Assembly (NCBI GenBank): GCA_947492105.1
Contig: CANLMN010000009.1
Location: 87,200-151,199 of the forward strand
Reading direction: 5' to 3'
Origin: an uncultured Aquimarina sp.
GTDB taxonomy: Bacteria; Bacteroidota; Bacteroidia; Flavobacteriales; Flavobacteriaceae
Length of the DNA stretch: 64,000 nucleotides
The notes below the pieces were generated by a model, which saw only the letters and a list, made by a program, of their open reading frames with translations, ran no database searches and was not told the origin of the DNA. This document shows, in pieces, positions 54,252 through 63,873 of this stretch; the stretch's first letter is position 1; each line of letters begins with the position of its first letter. The translations under genes and the position numbers were made by a program.

Positions 54252-55724
54252 TTACCTCATCCATTTCCTTAGCAAACGACCTATTTTTTCTAACAGCCTA
54301 TTCACATCTACCGATAATTTGAGATAATAAATAGTGCAAGCATAACTCACTCCCAACAATGCGCTTTTGCTAATTATATTGAGAATTGGGTGGAATGAAA
54401 AATCCCAAGTATAAAAAGCACCTGCAAAAACAACTAATACAAATAGAGTTTTGAAGGTGTTAACAGAAAGTGGTGTCATAGCAAACTTCTGTTTGACGTA
54501 ATAAATTTTCAAAATATTATACACACTTACAGCAAGAAAGGTAGCAACAGCTGCTCCATTAACACCATACATTGGAATTAACAGTATATTAAGCCCAACT
54601 GCACTTATTGCAAGTATAATTCCTAGTACCAAAACACTTTTATAATATTTGGAACTAAAAAGTATCGCATTATTATTACCTAATAGACTTTCGCAGACCT
54701 TTGCCAATCCGATCAATACCACTACTATCATAAAAAGCTGATAATCGTCCGGTACCAACTCATATAGTTCCCTAACATTGCAAATAATCAGTAAAAACAT
54801 CAAACCACTAATTACTAACAAGCTCAAGGAGGTTTGCTTATACAAAATATGTAGTTCTCTATAATTCTGCTCATTAAGTAATTTTGCAGTCAGCGGATAG
54901 GTAATTTGATGCATTGCCCGAGATGGTACGATGATAACACTGGCTATATAAGCACACATTCCATAGACAGCTACATCTCCGATCGGCAGGTATTGTTGGA
55001 TCATAAACTTATCCAATTCTATCATTATTATTGCAATAGATCCAGCTAAGAGAATCAATGTACTATAGAGTAATACTTCCTTATAATTTTGTGGTAATGC
55101 CAAATGAAACTTAGGAAAATGCAATCGAAAAGCATAAAGTTTGATGCTAATCAAACGAAGGATATAGACTACCACCAAAGCATAAATAAAATGAGAAACA
55201 GATAATACCTCAAAATAAACAGCGAACAACAAAATAGCTACAGCAAAACGATGAAAAACTTCTTTCATAAAATTACCAAATACACTTTTCAATTGAACTT
55301 TTGCCCAAGCAAAAAAAATCTCGAAATAAGCCATTGCCAAAGCAATAACGTAAATGGTCCATAAATACGGCTGTACAATAGCATTCTCCCCCTCAAAATA
55401 GCTAAGAATGTAATGATAACAAAAATATCCTATCATTCCCAAAACCCCAGAGGTACCTAGGGGTAATACTAACACAAACCACATAAAACGATCTCGTTGA
55501 TCGGTATCTGTGTAAGAAGAAAAAAATTTGATCAAAGTATTATGCATCCCAAAAGCCATCAAAGGCCATATAAGATTAGAAGTAGTAAGCAAGTACGACA
55601 CCAAACCATAATACTCCTTTTCTAGAAAATTGGTATACAAAAAAATGGTATTCAAACCACCAATCCCAAAGCCCAAATAGGTGATAATCGTATTCTTAAT
55701 AGACTGGTTTATAATAATACCCAT
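54252..55724 (-). CDS. Polysaccharide flippase (Wzx/MATE-like)
   Basis: A 490-residue protein with 12-14 transmembrane helices across its length. The N-terminus (GFGIGGLNTIFLYTNFLEKE, YYGLVSYLLTTSNLIWPLMA) and the C-terminal FLAVSVYNILKIYYVKQKF fit the polysaccharide biosynthesis (Wzx) family. It moves lipid-linked sugars across the inner membrane. No glycosyltransferases are adjacent. Confidence 0.88.
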   Translation of the reverse strand: MGIIINQSIKNTIITYLGFGIGGLNTIFLYTNFLEKEYYGLVSYLLTTSNLIWPLMAFGMHNTLIKFFSSYTDTDQRDRFMWFVLVLPLGTSGVLGMIGYFCYHYILSYFEGENAIVQPYLWTIYVIALAMAYFEIFFAWAKVQLKSVFGNFMKEVFHRFAVAILLFAVYFEVLSVSHFIYALVVVYILRLISIKLYAFRLHFPKFHLALPQNYKEVLLYSTLILLAGSIAIIMIELDKFMIQQYLPIGDVAVYGMCAYIASVIIVPSRAMHQITYPLTAKLLNEQNYRELHILYKQTSLSLLVISGLMFLLIICNVRELYELVPDDYQLFMIVVVLIGLAKVCESLLGNNNAILFSSKYYKSVLVLGIILAISAVGLNILLIPMYGVNGAAVATFLAVSVYNILKIYYVKQKFAMTPLSVNTFKTLFVLVVFAGAFYTWDFSFHPILNIISKSALLGVSYACTIYYLKLSVDVNRLLEKIGRLLRKWMR

Positions 55725-55857
55725 TTTGTCAATTCAGTATTGTGAATTCTATCTAATAGCTTATAAGACATGAGAAGAAATCAACGTATTGTACGGGATA
55801 TTCATAGAAATTCCATCAATCTAATTCATTTTACTTTTCTCAACTTCTAGAGCTATT

Positions 55858-56373
55858 TTACTCCTGCTTTGGATACAAAAACGATTCTTTGACTTCAAAA
55901 TCTATAGTTGCATCTTTATTAACCTGAAATACAAAAAGCAATTGTCCCCAATACGTGCCATCTGTAAAATCTGCTAATCCCCATTTGTGATTGATCACAC
56001 GTACTTTATTAATACGCATATGACCATCCATCCCACTGTAGGGAACAATAGGGTTATCACCATTTGCCTTATTCTGATCAATCAACTGATCTTCTATCAA
56101 TATCGACAACTGCAATGCATTATATCCCTCATCTTCTAAATACATAAGTGCATATTCATCATTCTGAATATCAAAAAACTCTGCATTAACTTGCCTCAAA
56201 GAATCTATAGTAACAGTTTTTTGAGATAACAAATTCTCATTCAGTGAATTAGCTAATTGCAAAGACTCAATACGTTTTTCGTTACTTTCGAATATCTTTT
56301 TTTGATTCATATACTGAAACAAGATAAATAATATGGAGAAAATAAATAGGTATAAAAAAATCCTTGATTTCAT
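55858..56373 (-). CDS. Membrane-anchored protein of unknown function
   Basis: A 171-residue protein with one N-terminal transmembrane helix (about 4-22) and a coiled-coil linker (about 30-65). A small extracytoplasmic domain follows, containing YSGMDGHMRINKVRVINHKW and FTDGTYWGQLLFVFQV. I cannot name the family with confidence; similar proteins seem common in Flavobacteriia. It lies 29 bp after the metallo-beta-lactamase gene on the same strand. Confidence 0.65.
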   Translation of the reverse strand: MKSRIFLYLFIFSILFILFQYMNQKKIFESNEKRIESLQLANSLNENLLSQKTVTIDSLRQVNAEFFDIQNDEYALMYLEDEGYNALQLSILIEDQLIDQNKANGDNPIVPYSGMDGHMRINKVRVINHKWGLADFTDGTYWGQLLFVFQVNKDATIDFEVKESFLYPKQE

Positions 56374-56402
56374 AGTAATTGCTCGTAATTAAATGGTCGT
56401 AT

Positions 56403-57167
56403 TTAAATTGTTATTTTAAGAGTATCATAGGCCAAAAATACATTTTCTGGAAGTGTTTTAGAAACTTCTTCATGAAAACCTAACATATGACTTATATGTG
56501 TCAAATAAGCTCGTTCTGGTGCTATTTCTGCAATAAACGTCAAGGCTTCCTCTAGATTCATATGAGAATGATGAGGCTCTATCCTTAGTGCATTCACAAC
56601 TAACACCTTTGCATTTTTTAGTTTTTCTCGTTCTCTTTGAGCTATTGTTTTGATATCTGTCAAATACACAAAGTCCCCAAAGCGAAATCCAAATACTTGT
56701 AATCGATTATGTAAAGCATCAACAGGAATCACTTCCAAGCCCCCCAACACTAGTGTTTTATCTTTTTCAATATTTTTTTCAATAACACTAGGAGCACCGG
56801 GGTATTTGTTTTCTGAAGCAAAAATATACTCAAAACGTTGTCTCAACGATTCTAACACCCTGCGATGCGCATAAATAGGTATATCACCTTGTCTAAAGAA
56901 AAAAGGACGGATATCATCTAACCCCATTACATGATCTGCATGCTCATGTGTAAAAAGAATCCCATCAATTCTAGTCACTTTATTAGTTAGCATTTGTTGC
57001 CTAAAATCTGGACCACAATCAATAACGTACGTATACCCCTCCCATTGAATCAATACAGATACTCGCAAACGTGTATCTCTAGGGTCTGTGCTATGACATA
57101 CAGGGTGATCACTCCCAATAATAGGGATACCCTGCGAGGTTCCTGTTCCCAAAAAAGTTATTTCCAT
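56403..57167 (-). CDS. Metallo-beta-lactamase-fold hydrolase (PhnP/RNase Z-like)
   Basis: A 254-residue hydrolase. The start MEITFLGTGTSQGIPIIG is preferred at 57167. The zinc site THEHADHVMGLDD, SVLIQWEGYTYVIDCGPDFR and the His of THISHMLGFHEEVS match the PhnP-like branch, which cleaves cyclic phosphodiesters or related compounds. It is cytoplasmic. The substrate in this organism is not known. Confidence 0.85.
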   Translation of the reverse strand: MEITFLGTGTSQGIPIIGSDHPVCHSTDPRDTRLRVSVLIQWEGYTYVIDCGPDFRQQMLTNKVTRIDGILFTHEHADHVMGLDDIRPFFFRQGDIPIYAHRRVLESLRQRFEYIFASENKYPGAPSVIEKNIEKDKTLVLGGLEVIPVDALHNRLQVFGFRFGDFVYLTDIKTIAQREREKLKNAKVLVVNALRIEPHHSHMNLEEALTFIAEIAPERAYLTHISHMLGFHEEVSKTLPENVFLAYDTLKITI

Positions 57168-57393
57168 AATACGCTGTGCAATTGTTGTAAAAATAGTGTT
57201 TATTTTTTGAGCTAGCCCAAATATTATCTTGTTATAAACACGCTTTATTAAGATACTCACAAATACCGCAGATCTCTTTTTATATTCAAAAAGGTATTGG
57301 TATCTTTACTCTTCGAACTAAGAATTAACAAGAATTTTGTGTGTATTTTCAAAATTCTTTTAATTCGATGATTGTTACTAAAACACCTACGCT

Positions 57394-58845
57394 ATGCCTA
57401 TAACTATTATGGGAGACAGAGAATTTCAATCTGTACCTTCAATTAAAAGTAAAGCCCTACGAATCAATTTGAATGAAAATATCTATGGCACTTTTGCCGA
57501 GATAGGTGCAGGACAAGAAACGGTACGGAATTTTTTTCGTGCTGGAGGAGCATCGGGCACTATTGCCAAAGCAATGAGTGCTTATGACAAAGATTTTAGT
57601 GACGCTATCTATGGAGAAGAAGATGATAAACGCTACGTGACAGAAGCGCGACTCAAAAAGATGCTTTTTCATGAAATGAATCTCATGGAACAACGGATTT
57701 CTAGAGAAAAACAACCTAACAAACTATTTTTCAGCTACGCTAATACTGTAGCGACCATAGATTTTGCCAAAAAGTACAAAGGTCATGGTTGGGTAGGTAT
57801 TCGTTTTCAGACCACTCCGACAGAGGATTATAATGAGATTATCCTACATCTTCGTTTTCATGAAAATGATGCCAAACTACAACAGATGACGTTGGGTACA
57901 CTTGGCGTTAATCTTATCCATGGTGCTTATTATAAATATGACAATCCAAAAAAACTACTCCGTTATCTCTATGACCACCTAGATAAGGATCAAATAGAAA
58001 TCGATACTATTAATTTTTCGGGTCCACGATTTAGTAAAGTTGACAACCGTCTAATGAGTTTACAACTGGTCAAAAATGGCATGACAGAAGCGGTGATGTT
58101 TGGTCCGGACGGAAATAATGTTTTGCCAGCTCGTATCCTTTATAAGAAAAATATTTTGGCACTTCGCGGAAGTTTTCGCCCTGTAACCAAGGTTAATATG
58201 GATATCTACAAAAAATCTTTGGAGATGTTTATCAACGAGAACAAAGTAAACCCCGACAAAACAGAAGTTATTTTTGAAATCACCTTATCCAATTTACGTG
58301 CTGAAGGCGCTATTGATGAAGAAGATTTTATGGCTAGAGCTCGTCTTCTTTGCTCCCTTGGACAAACGGTTATGATTTCTAATTTCCAAGAATACTATCG
58401 TGTAGTAGAATATTTCTCTAATTACAGTAAAGAGCGTATGGCACTAGCCATGGGAGTCAACAATCTCGTTGATATTTTTGACGAAAAATACTATCGCCAT
58501 TTGAGTGGCGGTATCTTAGAGGCTTTTGGAAAACTCTTTTTCAAAGACCTCAAAGTATATCTATACCCGCTCAAAGATCACAATACTGGAGAAATCACTA
58601 CCAGTGAAAATCTAAAAGTGCACCCTAGAATGAAGGAGCTCTATAAATTCTTCAAACACAACGGAAAATTACTAGACATCAATAACTATGATGCTCATAT
58701 TATGGACATTTTCTCCAGAGAAATCTTACAAAAAATTACTGATCGTGAGGACGGATGGGAAGAAATGCTTCCAGAAGGTATCCCAGAAATTATAAAAGAA
58801 AAAAGGTTATTTGGATATAAGGAAGTTAGCATTGGGGATTTTTAA
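57394..58845 (+). CDS. Conserved bacterial protein of unknown function
   Basis: A 483-residue soluble protein. The N-terminal signature NLNENIYGTFAEIGAGQET and RNFFRAGGASGTIAKAMSAY is strongly conserved in a widespread family of uncertain role. No signal peptide or membrane helix is seen, so it is cytoplasmic. It stands alone on the plus strand. Annotation pipelines give such proteins conflicting names, and I assign no function. Confidence 0.8.
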   Translation: MPITIMGDREFQSVPSIKSKALRINLNENIYGTFAEIGAGQETVRNFFRAGGASGTIAKAMSAYDKDFSDAIYGEEDDKRYVTEARLKKMLFHEMNLMEQRISREKQPNKLFFSYANTVATIDFAKKYKGHGWVGIRFQTTPTEDYNEIILHLRFHENDAKLQQMTLGTLGVNLIHGAYYKYDNPKKLLRYLYDHLDKDQIEIDTINFSGPRFSKVDNRLMSLQLVKNGMTEAVMFGPDGNNVLPARILYKKNILALRGSFRPVTKVNMDIYKKSLEMFINENKVNPDKTEVIFEITLSNLRAEGAIDEEDFMARARLLCSLGQTVMISNFQEYYRVVEYFSNYSKERMALAMGVNNLVDIFDEKYYRHLSGGILEAFGKLFFKDLKVYLYPLKDHNTGEITTSENLKVHPRMKELYKFFKHNGKLLDINNYDAHIMDIFSREILQKITDREDGWEEMLPEGIPEIIKEKRLFGYKEVSIGDF

Positions 58846-58902
58846 ATCAGAACCCATGTTGATTTTTTTATAATTCCCAGTAATATTCCTTTACTTATAC
58901 TT

Positions 58903-59065
58903 ATACCGTTTGTTGTTTGAATTTAGCGGAAAGAAAGATTAATAGTTTTTTGTTTCAGCTTCAGCAGCAACATCAAGCATAGCCTTAGTTACGGTTTGTT
59001 TTTATGTTGAAGCTGAGGCGAAAAAAGAAAACTTTATCCCAGTAAATTCCAAAAGATAAATGGTA
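58903..59065. repeat. Dispersed repeat family B, copy 2
   Basis: Matches 28178-28338 over its full length in the same orientation, including GTTTCAGCT, AGCATAGCC, GGTTTG, AGCTGAGGCGAAAAAAGAAA and AGTAAATTC. It lies in the 440-bp gap after the 57394 gene. Confidence 0.7.
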
Positions 59066-59284
59066 GTAGTTTTTATCGCTTTATAAGAAAGTTATGAAGC
59101 GATAAAAACATCTTGTATCATTATTACTACAATTGCATTTTAACTGCTATTAGAAACCTTTGTTATTACAACGAAATAGTCTTTTTCTTCCTCACGTCAA
59201 GGCAAAACAAACCACCTAACTTCAAAATTAATTATCGCAGAAACATAACACTTGTTACTATCCTCAAGAATAAGGACTTTTGCT

Positions 59285-60001
59285 CTATAAAGTATGTACG
59301 CTTTTCATTTTTCCTAACCCAATCCATTCATGTTCGACATCCCTCATTAAAAGTGCATTATCAAACTTTACGGAACCTTCGGGAAAAACACTTGTATCTT
59401 CAAAAAAACTAGATCGAACTTTGTTTACTTCCAAAAGGGAGACTTTCCAATTAGATACTTTGAGTTCTAATCCGTCAAAATTCTTTTTGCTTGGAGAATA
59501 TCCAATTGAACCATTTGCAAAAAAATCAGAAACAGAATTTAGATTTTCAAATATACTTTGATCATTCCAGTTATCAGTTTCACTTGCCTCAATAGACAAA
59601 GACGTTTTATCATCACTACTAAACGTTACATTATAATTTCCATTAGATTCGTTAACTCTAAAATCCGCTAAATGATGAACTCCAGGAAAAATAGTCCCTC
59701 CTGCCAAAACGTTTAACCTAGAAGAAGTATCTCTCCGTGGGATAAAGACACCTTCTTTGCATCTCCCATTTTCATGCCACTCAACCGCAATCCTATGAGC
59801 TCCATTTTCAGAAGAAATCCCAATTTGTTTAGGTAATCCTTTAGGTCTAATTTCTTTCAATCTAATCAAACAGATTCCTGCAACACCTTTTCCATTAACT
59901 AATTTTGGTCGAAATGGTTTTGGTAAGTAGTTTTCCAAAACAACATTATCAACCTGATAGTTGATAAGGATTCGTCTGTCAATTAATCCCTGTATTTTCA
60001 A
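59285..60001 (-). CDS. DUF2071 protein
   Basis: A 238-residue protein of the DUF2071 (YqjF-like) family with the pattern RRILINYQVDNVVLENYLPK near the start, HRIAVEWHENGRCKEGVFIP, FPGVHHLADFRVNES and later EVNKVRSSFFEDTSVFPEGS. The fold is thought to be related to acetoacetate decarboxylase; the function is unknown. It lies 100 bp after the rhomboid gene on the same strand. Confidence 0.82.
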   Translation of the reverse strand: MKIQGLIDRRILINYQVDNVVLENYLPKPFRPKLVNGKGVAGICLIRLKEIRPKGLPKQIGISSENGAHRIAVEWHENGRCKEGVFIPRRDTSSRLNVLAGGTIFPGVHHLADFRVNESNGNYNVTFSSDDKTSLSIEASETDNWNDQSIFENLNSVSDFFANGSIGYSPSKKNFDGLELKVSNWKVSLLEVNKVRSSFFEDTSVFPEGSVKFDNALLMRDVEHEWIGLGKMKSVHTL

Positions 60002-60101
60002 AATCCTTGTGTTAGTAGTTATTATTACTAAAGAAGAAGCACAACAAGCTTGCGAAGTAATTACGAACCAAAAAAAACAGTATACCGAAAGCTACATACA
60101 G

Positions 60102-60755
60102 CTACCCCAATTTCCCTTTCCAACGCAAAATTAATAGAATTACAATAGGAATTGCCAATAGCCCAACCATCAACAAGCTTTTTTCCAAAACCCAAGGTGC
60201 TAACATCAAGGTAATCACATACCCTCCTACTGCTCCGCCAAAATGGGCATCATGTCCAATATTACCCAAACGGTTTTTCATACCATAAATAGTATAGAGT
60301 AAATATCCGATACCGAAGATATATGCGGGTATAGGGATAGGAATAAACATCATATATAAACTCATCCCCGGTTCTAACAAAATAGCAGCGTACATAACAC
60401 CAGACACAGCCCCACTAGCACCAAGTGCACGATAGCTATACTCTTCTTTATGAAAATATAAGGACAAAAGACTCCCTATAATCAAACTCCCAAAATACAC
60501 GACAAAAAAATTGAGATTCCCCATATAACTCACCACTATGGGAGCAAAAAAATACAAAGTGAGCATATTAAAAAACAAATGCCCCGTATCTCCATGCAAA
60601 AAGCCAGAAGACACCATCCGTATTTGCTCTCCAGATCGGATACTACCTACATGAAATATATAGCGTTCTCTAAAAACAGCATCATTAAATCCCTTGAGTG
60701 ATATCACTATATTGGCACCAATAATAATAAGCGTTACAATATCAAAATTTTGCAT
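60102..60755 (-). CDS. Rhomboid family intramembrane serine protease
   Basis: A 217-residue membrane protein with six transmembrane helices. The catalytic dyad is visible as GASG (112-115, Ser114) and His171 in GHDAHFGGAVGGY, with HLFFNMLTLYFF carrying the oxyanion-site residues. It cleaves substrates within the membrane. Substrates are unknown. It is divergent from the acyltransferase gene. Confidence 0.93.
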   Translation of the reverse strand: MQNFDIVTLIIIGANIVISLKGFNDAVFRERYIFHVGSIRSGEQIRMVSSGFLHGDTGHLFFNMLTLYFFAPIVVSYMGNLNFFVVYFGSLIIGSLLSLYFHKEEYSYRALGASGAVSGVMYAAILLEPGMSLYMMFIPIPIPAYIFGIGYLLYTIYGMKNRLGNIGHDAHFGGAVGGYVITLMLAPWVLEKSLLMVGLLAIPIVILLILRWKGKLG

Positions 60756-60852
60756 AACGAACTAGTCTTTTGTTTGGAGGAAGTAAAAAAAAAATCTTTC
60801 AATTCCAAGATTCACATTTACCCCAAAGATACCATATGTACGATTTATACCC

Positions 60853-60860
60853 TATATTTG
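60853..60860 (+). promoter_or_regulatory. Probable -7 box for the acyltransferase
   Basis: TATATTTG matches TAnnTTTG, 18 bp before the ATG at 60879. No TTG -33 element at standard spacing is obvious. Confidence 0.4.
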
Positions 60861-60878
60861 TCATCAAATTTTTGATGA

Positions 60879-61781
60879 ATGCAATTACTTGTATATCGCT
60901 TAGTATATCCGCTTATATGGTGTATTTCCAAACTACCTTGGAAGCTCTTTTATCTGTTCTCTGATTTCGTCTATATACTCACTTATTATATTGTCGGCTA
61001 TCGTCGCAAAACCGTAACCTCTAACCTTGTTTTAGCATTCCCTGATAAGTCTCCCAAAGAAATTGCACGTATCCGAAAAGCTTTTTATAAGCATATGTGC
61101 GATATGTTTTTGGAGATGGTCAAATCACTTTCTATTACGGAAGAGGAACTAAAGGAACGATTCAAACTAACAAATATAGCATTCTTACGAGCGTTAGAAG
61201 CTCAGAACAAAAGTGCATTGGTCATGTATGCGCACTACGCCAGCTATGAGTGGTCTAATAGTATTGATCTAATTAGTAGTTTTGCCTGTGTTGGTATTTA
61301 TAAGAAAATTGCCAATCCCCATTTTGATGCACTACTGCAGCGCATACGAGCACGTTTTGGCAGTCCCCTAATCGAAAGCAAAAATGTCATCCGCAAAATA
61401 ATCAAAGACCGTCAGGCAGGAAAATTACATTTTTACGGTATGATTTCTGATCAAACACCAAAAATGCAAAATGCATCTTATTGGAGACCTTTTATGGGAG
61501 TTACAGTACCTATGTTTTTGGGTACACAAATTTTGAGTAAAAAATTAGACCTCCCTGTCTACTACATGAAGGTAACCAAAAAAAAACGTGGGTTCTATGA
61601 AGCGGAATTCGTACCAATCACTACACACCCAAAAAATTGCGGAACGTACGAAATCGTAGACACTTACACTCGATTATTAGAAGAACAAATCTACGAACAA
61701 CCCGAATATTATCTTTGGACTCACAAGCGCTGGAAATTTAAAGATTTCCCCAAACCGAGTGATGCCGTAATAAAAGAATAA
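60879..61781 (+). CDS. Lipid A biosynthesis acyltransferase
   Basis: A 300-residue LPLAT/HtrB-like acyltransferase. An N-terminal membrane anchor (about 5-45) is followed by the catalytic HYASYEW (HX4E type) near residue 115, and by FYGMISDQTPKM and YWRPFMGVTVPMFLGT. The C-terminus ends with PEYYLWTHKRWKFKDFP, typical for the family. It adds an acyl chain to lipid A at the inner membrane. Confidence 0.92.
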   Translation: MQLLVYRLVYPLIWCISKLPWKLFYLFSDFVYILTYYIVGYRRKTVTSNLVLAFPDKSPKEIARIRKAFYKHMCDMFLEMVKSLSITEEELKERFKLTNIAFLRALEAQNKSALVMYAHYASYEWSNSIDLISSFACVGIYKKIANPHFDALLQRIRARFGSPLIESKNVIRKIIKDRQAGKLHFYGMISDQTPKMQNASYWRPFMGVTVPMFLGTQILSKKLDLPVYYMKVTKKKRGFYEAEFVPITTHPKNCGTYEIVDTYTRLLEEQIYEQPEYYLWTHKRWKFKDFPKPSDAVIKE

Positions 61782-62233
61782 AATTAATACATCACTACCA
61801 ATAGCATCTTAACAGACCTATACATAATACGGCTTCAGCCCCGTATCTACACTACATCAAGGCAGACTATCTCCTATACACAAACATATACTTCCAAGTA
61901 GCGCACCTTGTCCAAAATATTACTGTAAAGTTGATAATTTTGTCTAGTATCTCTTTGCTCCTTGTGTAATTTTTTAAGATTTATTTTTATATCTATTTCA
62001 AACAAACCTCTTTTTCAACCTCATTAATTGATCTTCATCGAAAAGAATGTGTTTTTAATCTCTTAGGGATACTAAAAATATAAGTCTAAAGTTAGATGTA
62101 TTATTAGGAATGGAGTTTACCCCTAAAAAATATCTGTTTTTCTTTAGAAACTGTTCAGCACACAACTTCGAGAAAACGAGCAAAAAAGGTATTAGAATAA
62201 AACTCACATTCAAATCAACCCAAAATAATAAAA
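61782..62233. other. 450-bp intergenic region before the GH5 gene
   Basis: No gene seen. A small ATACGG/CCGTAT hairpin lies near 61828-61847. The right end is A-rich and precedes the GH5 ATG. Confidence 0.4.
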
Positions 62234-63568
62234 ATGAAAAAACAACAAGCAACAATGAGAAAAGGCCTGCTCTCCATGGCATTTCTAGCAACTTCCCTTC
62301 TTAGCGTAAATTCACAGGTCGTTAATGATTACGGTTTACTAAAAACTAACGGAAACAAAATTATTAGTTCAAAAACAAATCAACCAGTAGCATTTGCCGG
62401 AAACAGCTTTTTTTGGAGTAATTTTCAAGATGTAGGAGGTAAATTCTACACAACAGATGTTGTCAATTTTCTTGTAGATGAATGGGAGACACCAATTGTA
62501 CGTGCTGCAATGGGAGTTGATAGAGAAGACTACGCAGCTCTTTTACATCCAAAGGGAAATAGGCAAACTGAAATAAACAAGATAAAAACGGTTGTAGATG
62601 CTGCAATTGCTAAAGGAATCTATGTAATTATTGATTTTCATTCTCATTTTGCTTTCAGACCAGAAGGAAAAGCTGAAGCTATTTCTTTTTTTAGAGAAAT
62701 GGCACAAACTTACGGAGATAATGATCATATTATTTACGAAATATTTAATGAACCAATTGGTCCCGATGGTAAAAATGAAGAACAAGATAGAGAGCAACAA
62801 AATTTTTGGAATAACACCATCAAACCCTATGCAAATGATGTTATAAAAGAAATTAGAAAATATGATCCTGATAATTTAATAATTGTTGGAACACCGTTCT
62901 TCTCTCAAAGAGTTGATTTAGTTATTGGAAATGAGGTAAGAGATAGTGGTGATAATGTTGCATATACGTTGCATTTTTATGCTGCTACTCACAAGAAGGG
63001 TCTTCGAGATATTGCGCAAAAAGCTCTTAATGCTAATTTACCTCTATTTGTAACTGAATGGGGAACAGTTGACGCAAAAGCACAAGGCTCTGTGGACAGA
63101 CAATCTACTCAAGAATGGGTTAACTTTTTGAAAAAGAATAATATTAGCTTGGTAAATTGGGCTATTGGAGATAAGGGACTCAATGATAAAAATGAATTAG
63201 AAACCGCTTCTCTTGTTCAAGAAAAACAAGGCATTCAAGGCTTACTTAACAACAGGTTAACAGAATCAGGCATTTATGTCCGTGAATTAATGGCTGATTT
63301 TAATAAAGATTTAACCCTTTCAACAGAAAATTTTAACCTCAACGGAGAAGCTATTTCTGTATATCCAAATCCAGCAGCAGATCGTATGACGATAAGCACC
63401 AAAAACACGTCTATTACTTCTGTAAAAATTATAGATATGCAAGGACGTGAAGTGTTAAAAAACAACTACAAGAGCACAAAAGCAACGATAGATGTAAGCG
63501 CACTATCTAAGGGGTTTTATGTTTTACAACTGAATAATAAAACTAGTAGAAAAATTATCATTGAGTAA
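62234..63568 (+). CDS. T9SS-secreted GH5 endoglucanase-like enzyme
   Basis: A 444-residue secreted glycanase. A signal peptide (about 1-28) is followed by a GH5 barrel (about 32-350), with acid/base Glu173 in YEIFNEP and nucleophile Glu275 in FVTEWGT. GKFYTTDVVNFLVDEWETPI, VIDFHSHFAFRPEG and LHFYAATHKKGLRD fit bacterial GH5 cellulases. The C-terminal T9SS sorting domain (about 372-444) has YPNPAADRMTIST and DVSALSKGFYVLQLNN. It probably acts on beta-1,4-glucan or mannan outside the cell. Repeat C copy 3 begins directly at its stop codon. Confidence 0.92.
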   Translation: MKKQQATMRKGLLSMAFLATSLLSVNSQVVNDYGLLKTNGNKIISSKTNQPVAFAGNSFFWSNFQDVGGKFYTTDVVNFLVDEWETPIVRAAMGVDREDYAALLHPKGNRQTEINKIKTVVDAAIAKGIYVIIDFHSHFAFRPEGKAEAISFFREMAQTYGDNDHIIYEIFNEPIGPDGKNEEQDREQQNFWNNTIKPYANDVIKEIRKYDPDNLIIVGTPFFSQRVDLVIGNEVRDSGDNVAYTLHFYAATHKKGLRDIAQKALNANLPLFVTEWGTVDAKAQGSVDRQSTQEWVNFLKKNNISLVNWAIGDKGLNDKNELETASLVQEKQGIQGLLNNRLTESGIYVRELMADFNKDLTLSTENFNLNGEAISVYPNPAADRMTISTKNTSITSVKIIDMQGREVLKNNYKSTKATIDVSALSKGFYVLQLNNKTSRKIIIE

Positions 63569-63687
63569 TACCAAATTAGCTATATAATGTCGCATACCGA
63601 CTTGTTCTTTTTCCATCTAAATGCCTTGTTCACATATTCCATAACTAAGACTATGCAATAGCATCACGGTATTTTTACATAAAAAAA
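63568..63687. repeat. Dispersed repeat family C, copy 3
   Basis: Same orientation as copies 1 and 2; the central hairpin is weakened by two changes (CATAAC-TAAG-ACTATG). It starts at the last base of the GH5 stop codon. Confidence 0.75.
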
Positions 63688-63767
63688 CAACAGTGTCATG
63701 AATATGCGAAGTTATATACTTAAATTGTAATTTTCCGTTATACAATTACAATACTACTATCATGTAC

Positions 63768-63810
63768 AAAAACACCTCTTTGATCGTTAAATCAAAGAGG
63801 TGTTTTTTTG
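63768..63810. terminator. Intrinsic terminator, bidirectional
   Basis: AACACCTCTTTGAT and ATCAAAGAGGTGTT form a 14-bp perfect stem with loop CGTTAA, flanked by A and T runs. It closes the GH5 gene and can stop minus-strand transcription from the right-edge fragment. Confidence 0.9.
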
Positions 63811-63873
63811 TGTATTCATGCTGTCTAATACAAATTATACCATTTAAAAAATAATTAGGATCTGCTGAAAAAC

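Noticed and set aside
57394-58845. Naming the 483-residue protein as a known enzyme
   Set aside because: Names used for this family conflict and no catalytic motif is visible; left as unknown.
59113-59412. Plus-strand frame overlapping the DUF2071 3' end
   Set aside because: It overlaps the real gene on the other strand and is low-complexity; no homology evident.
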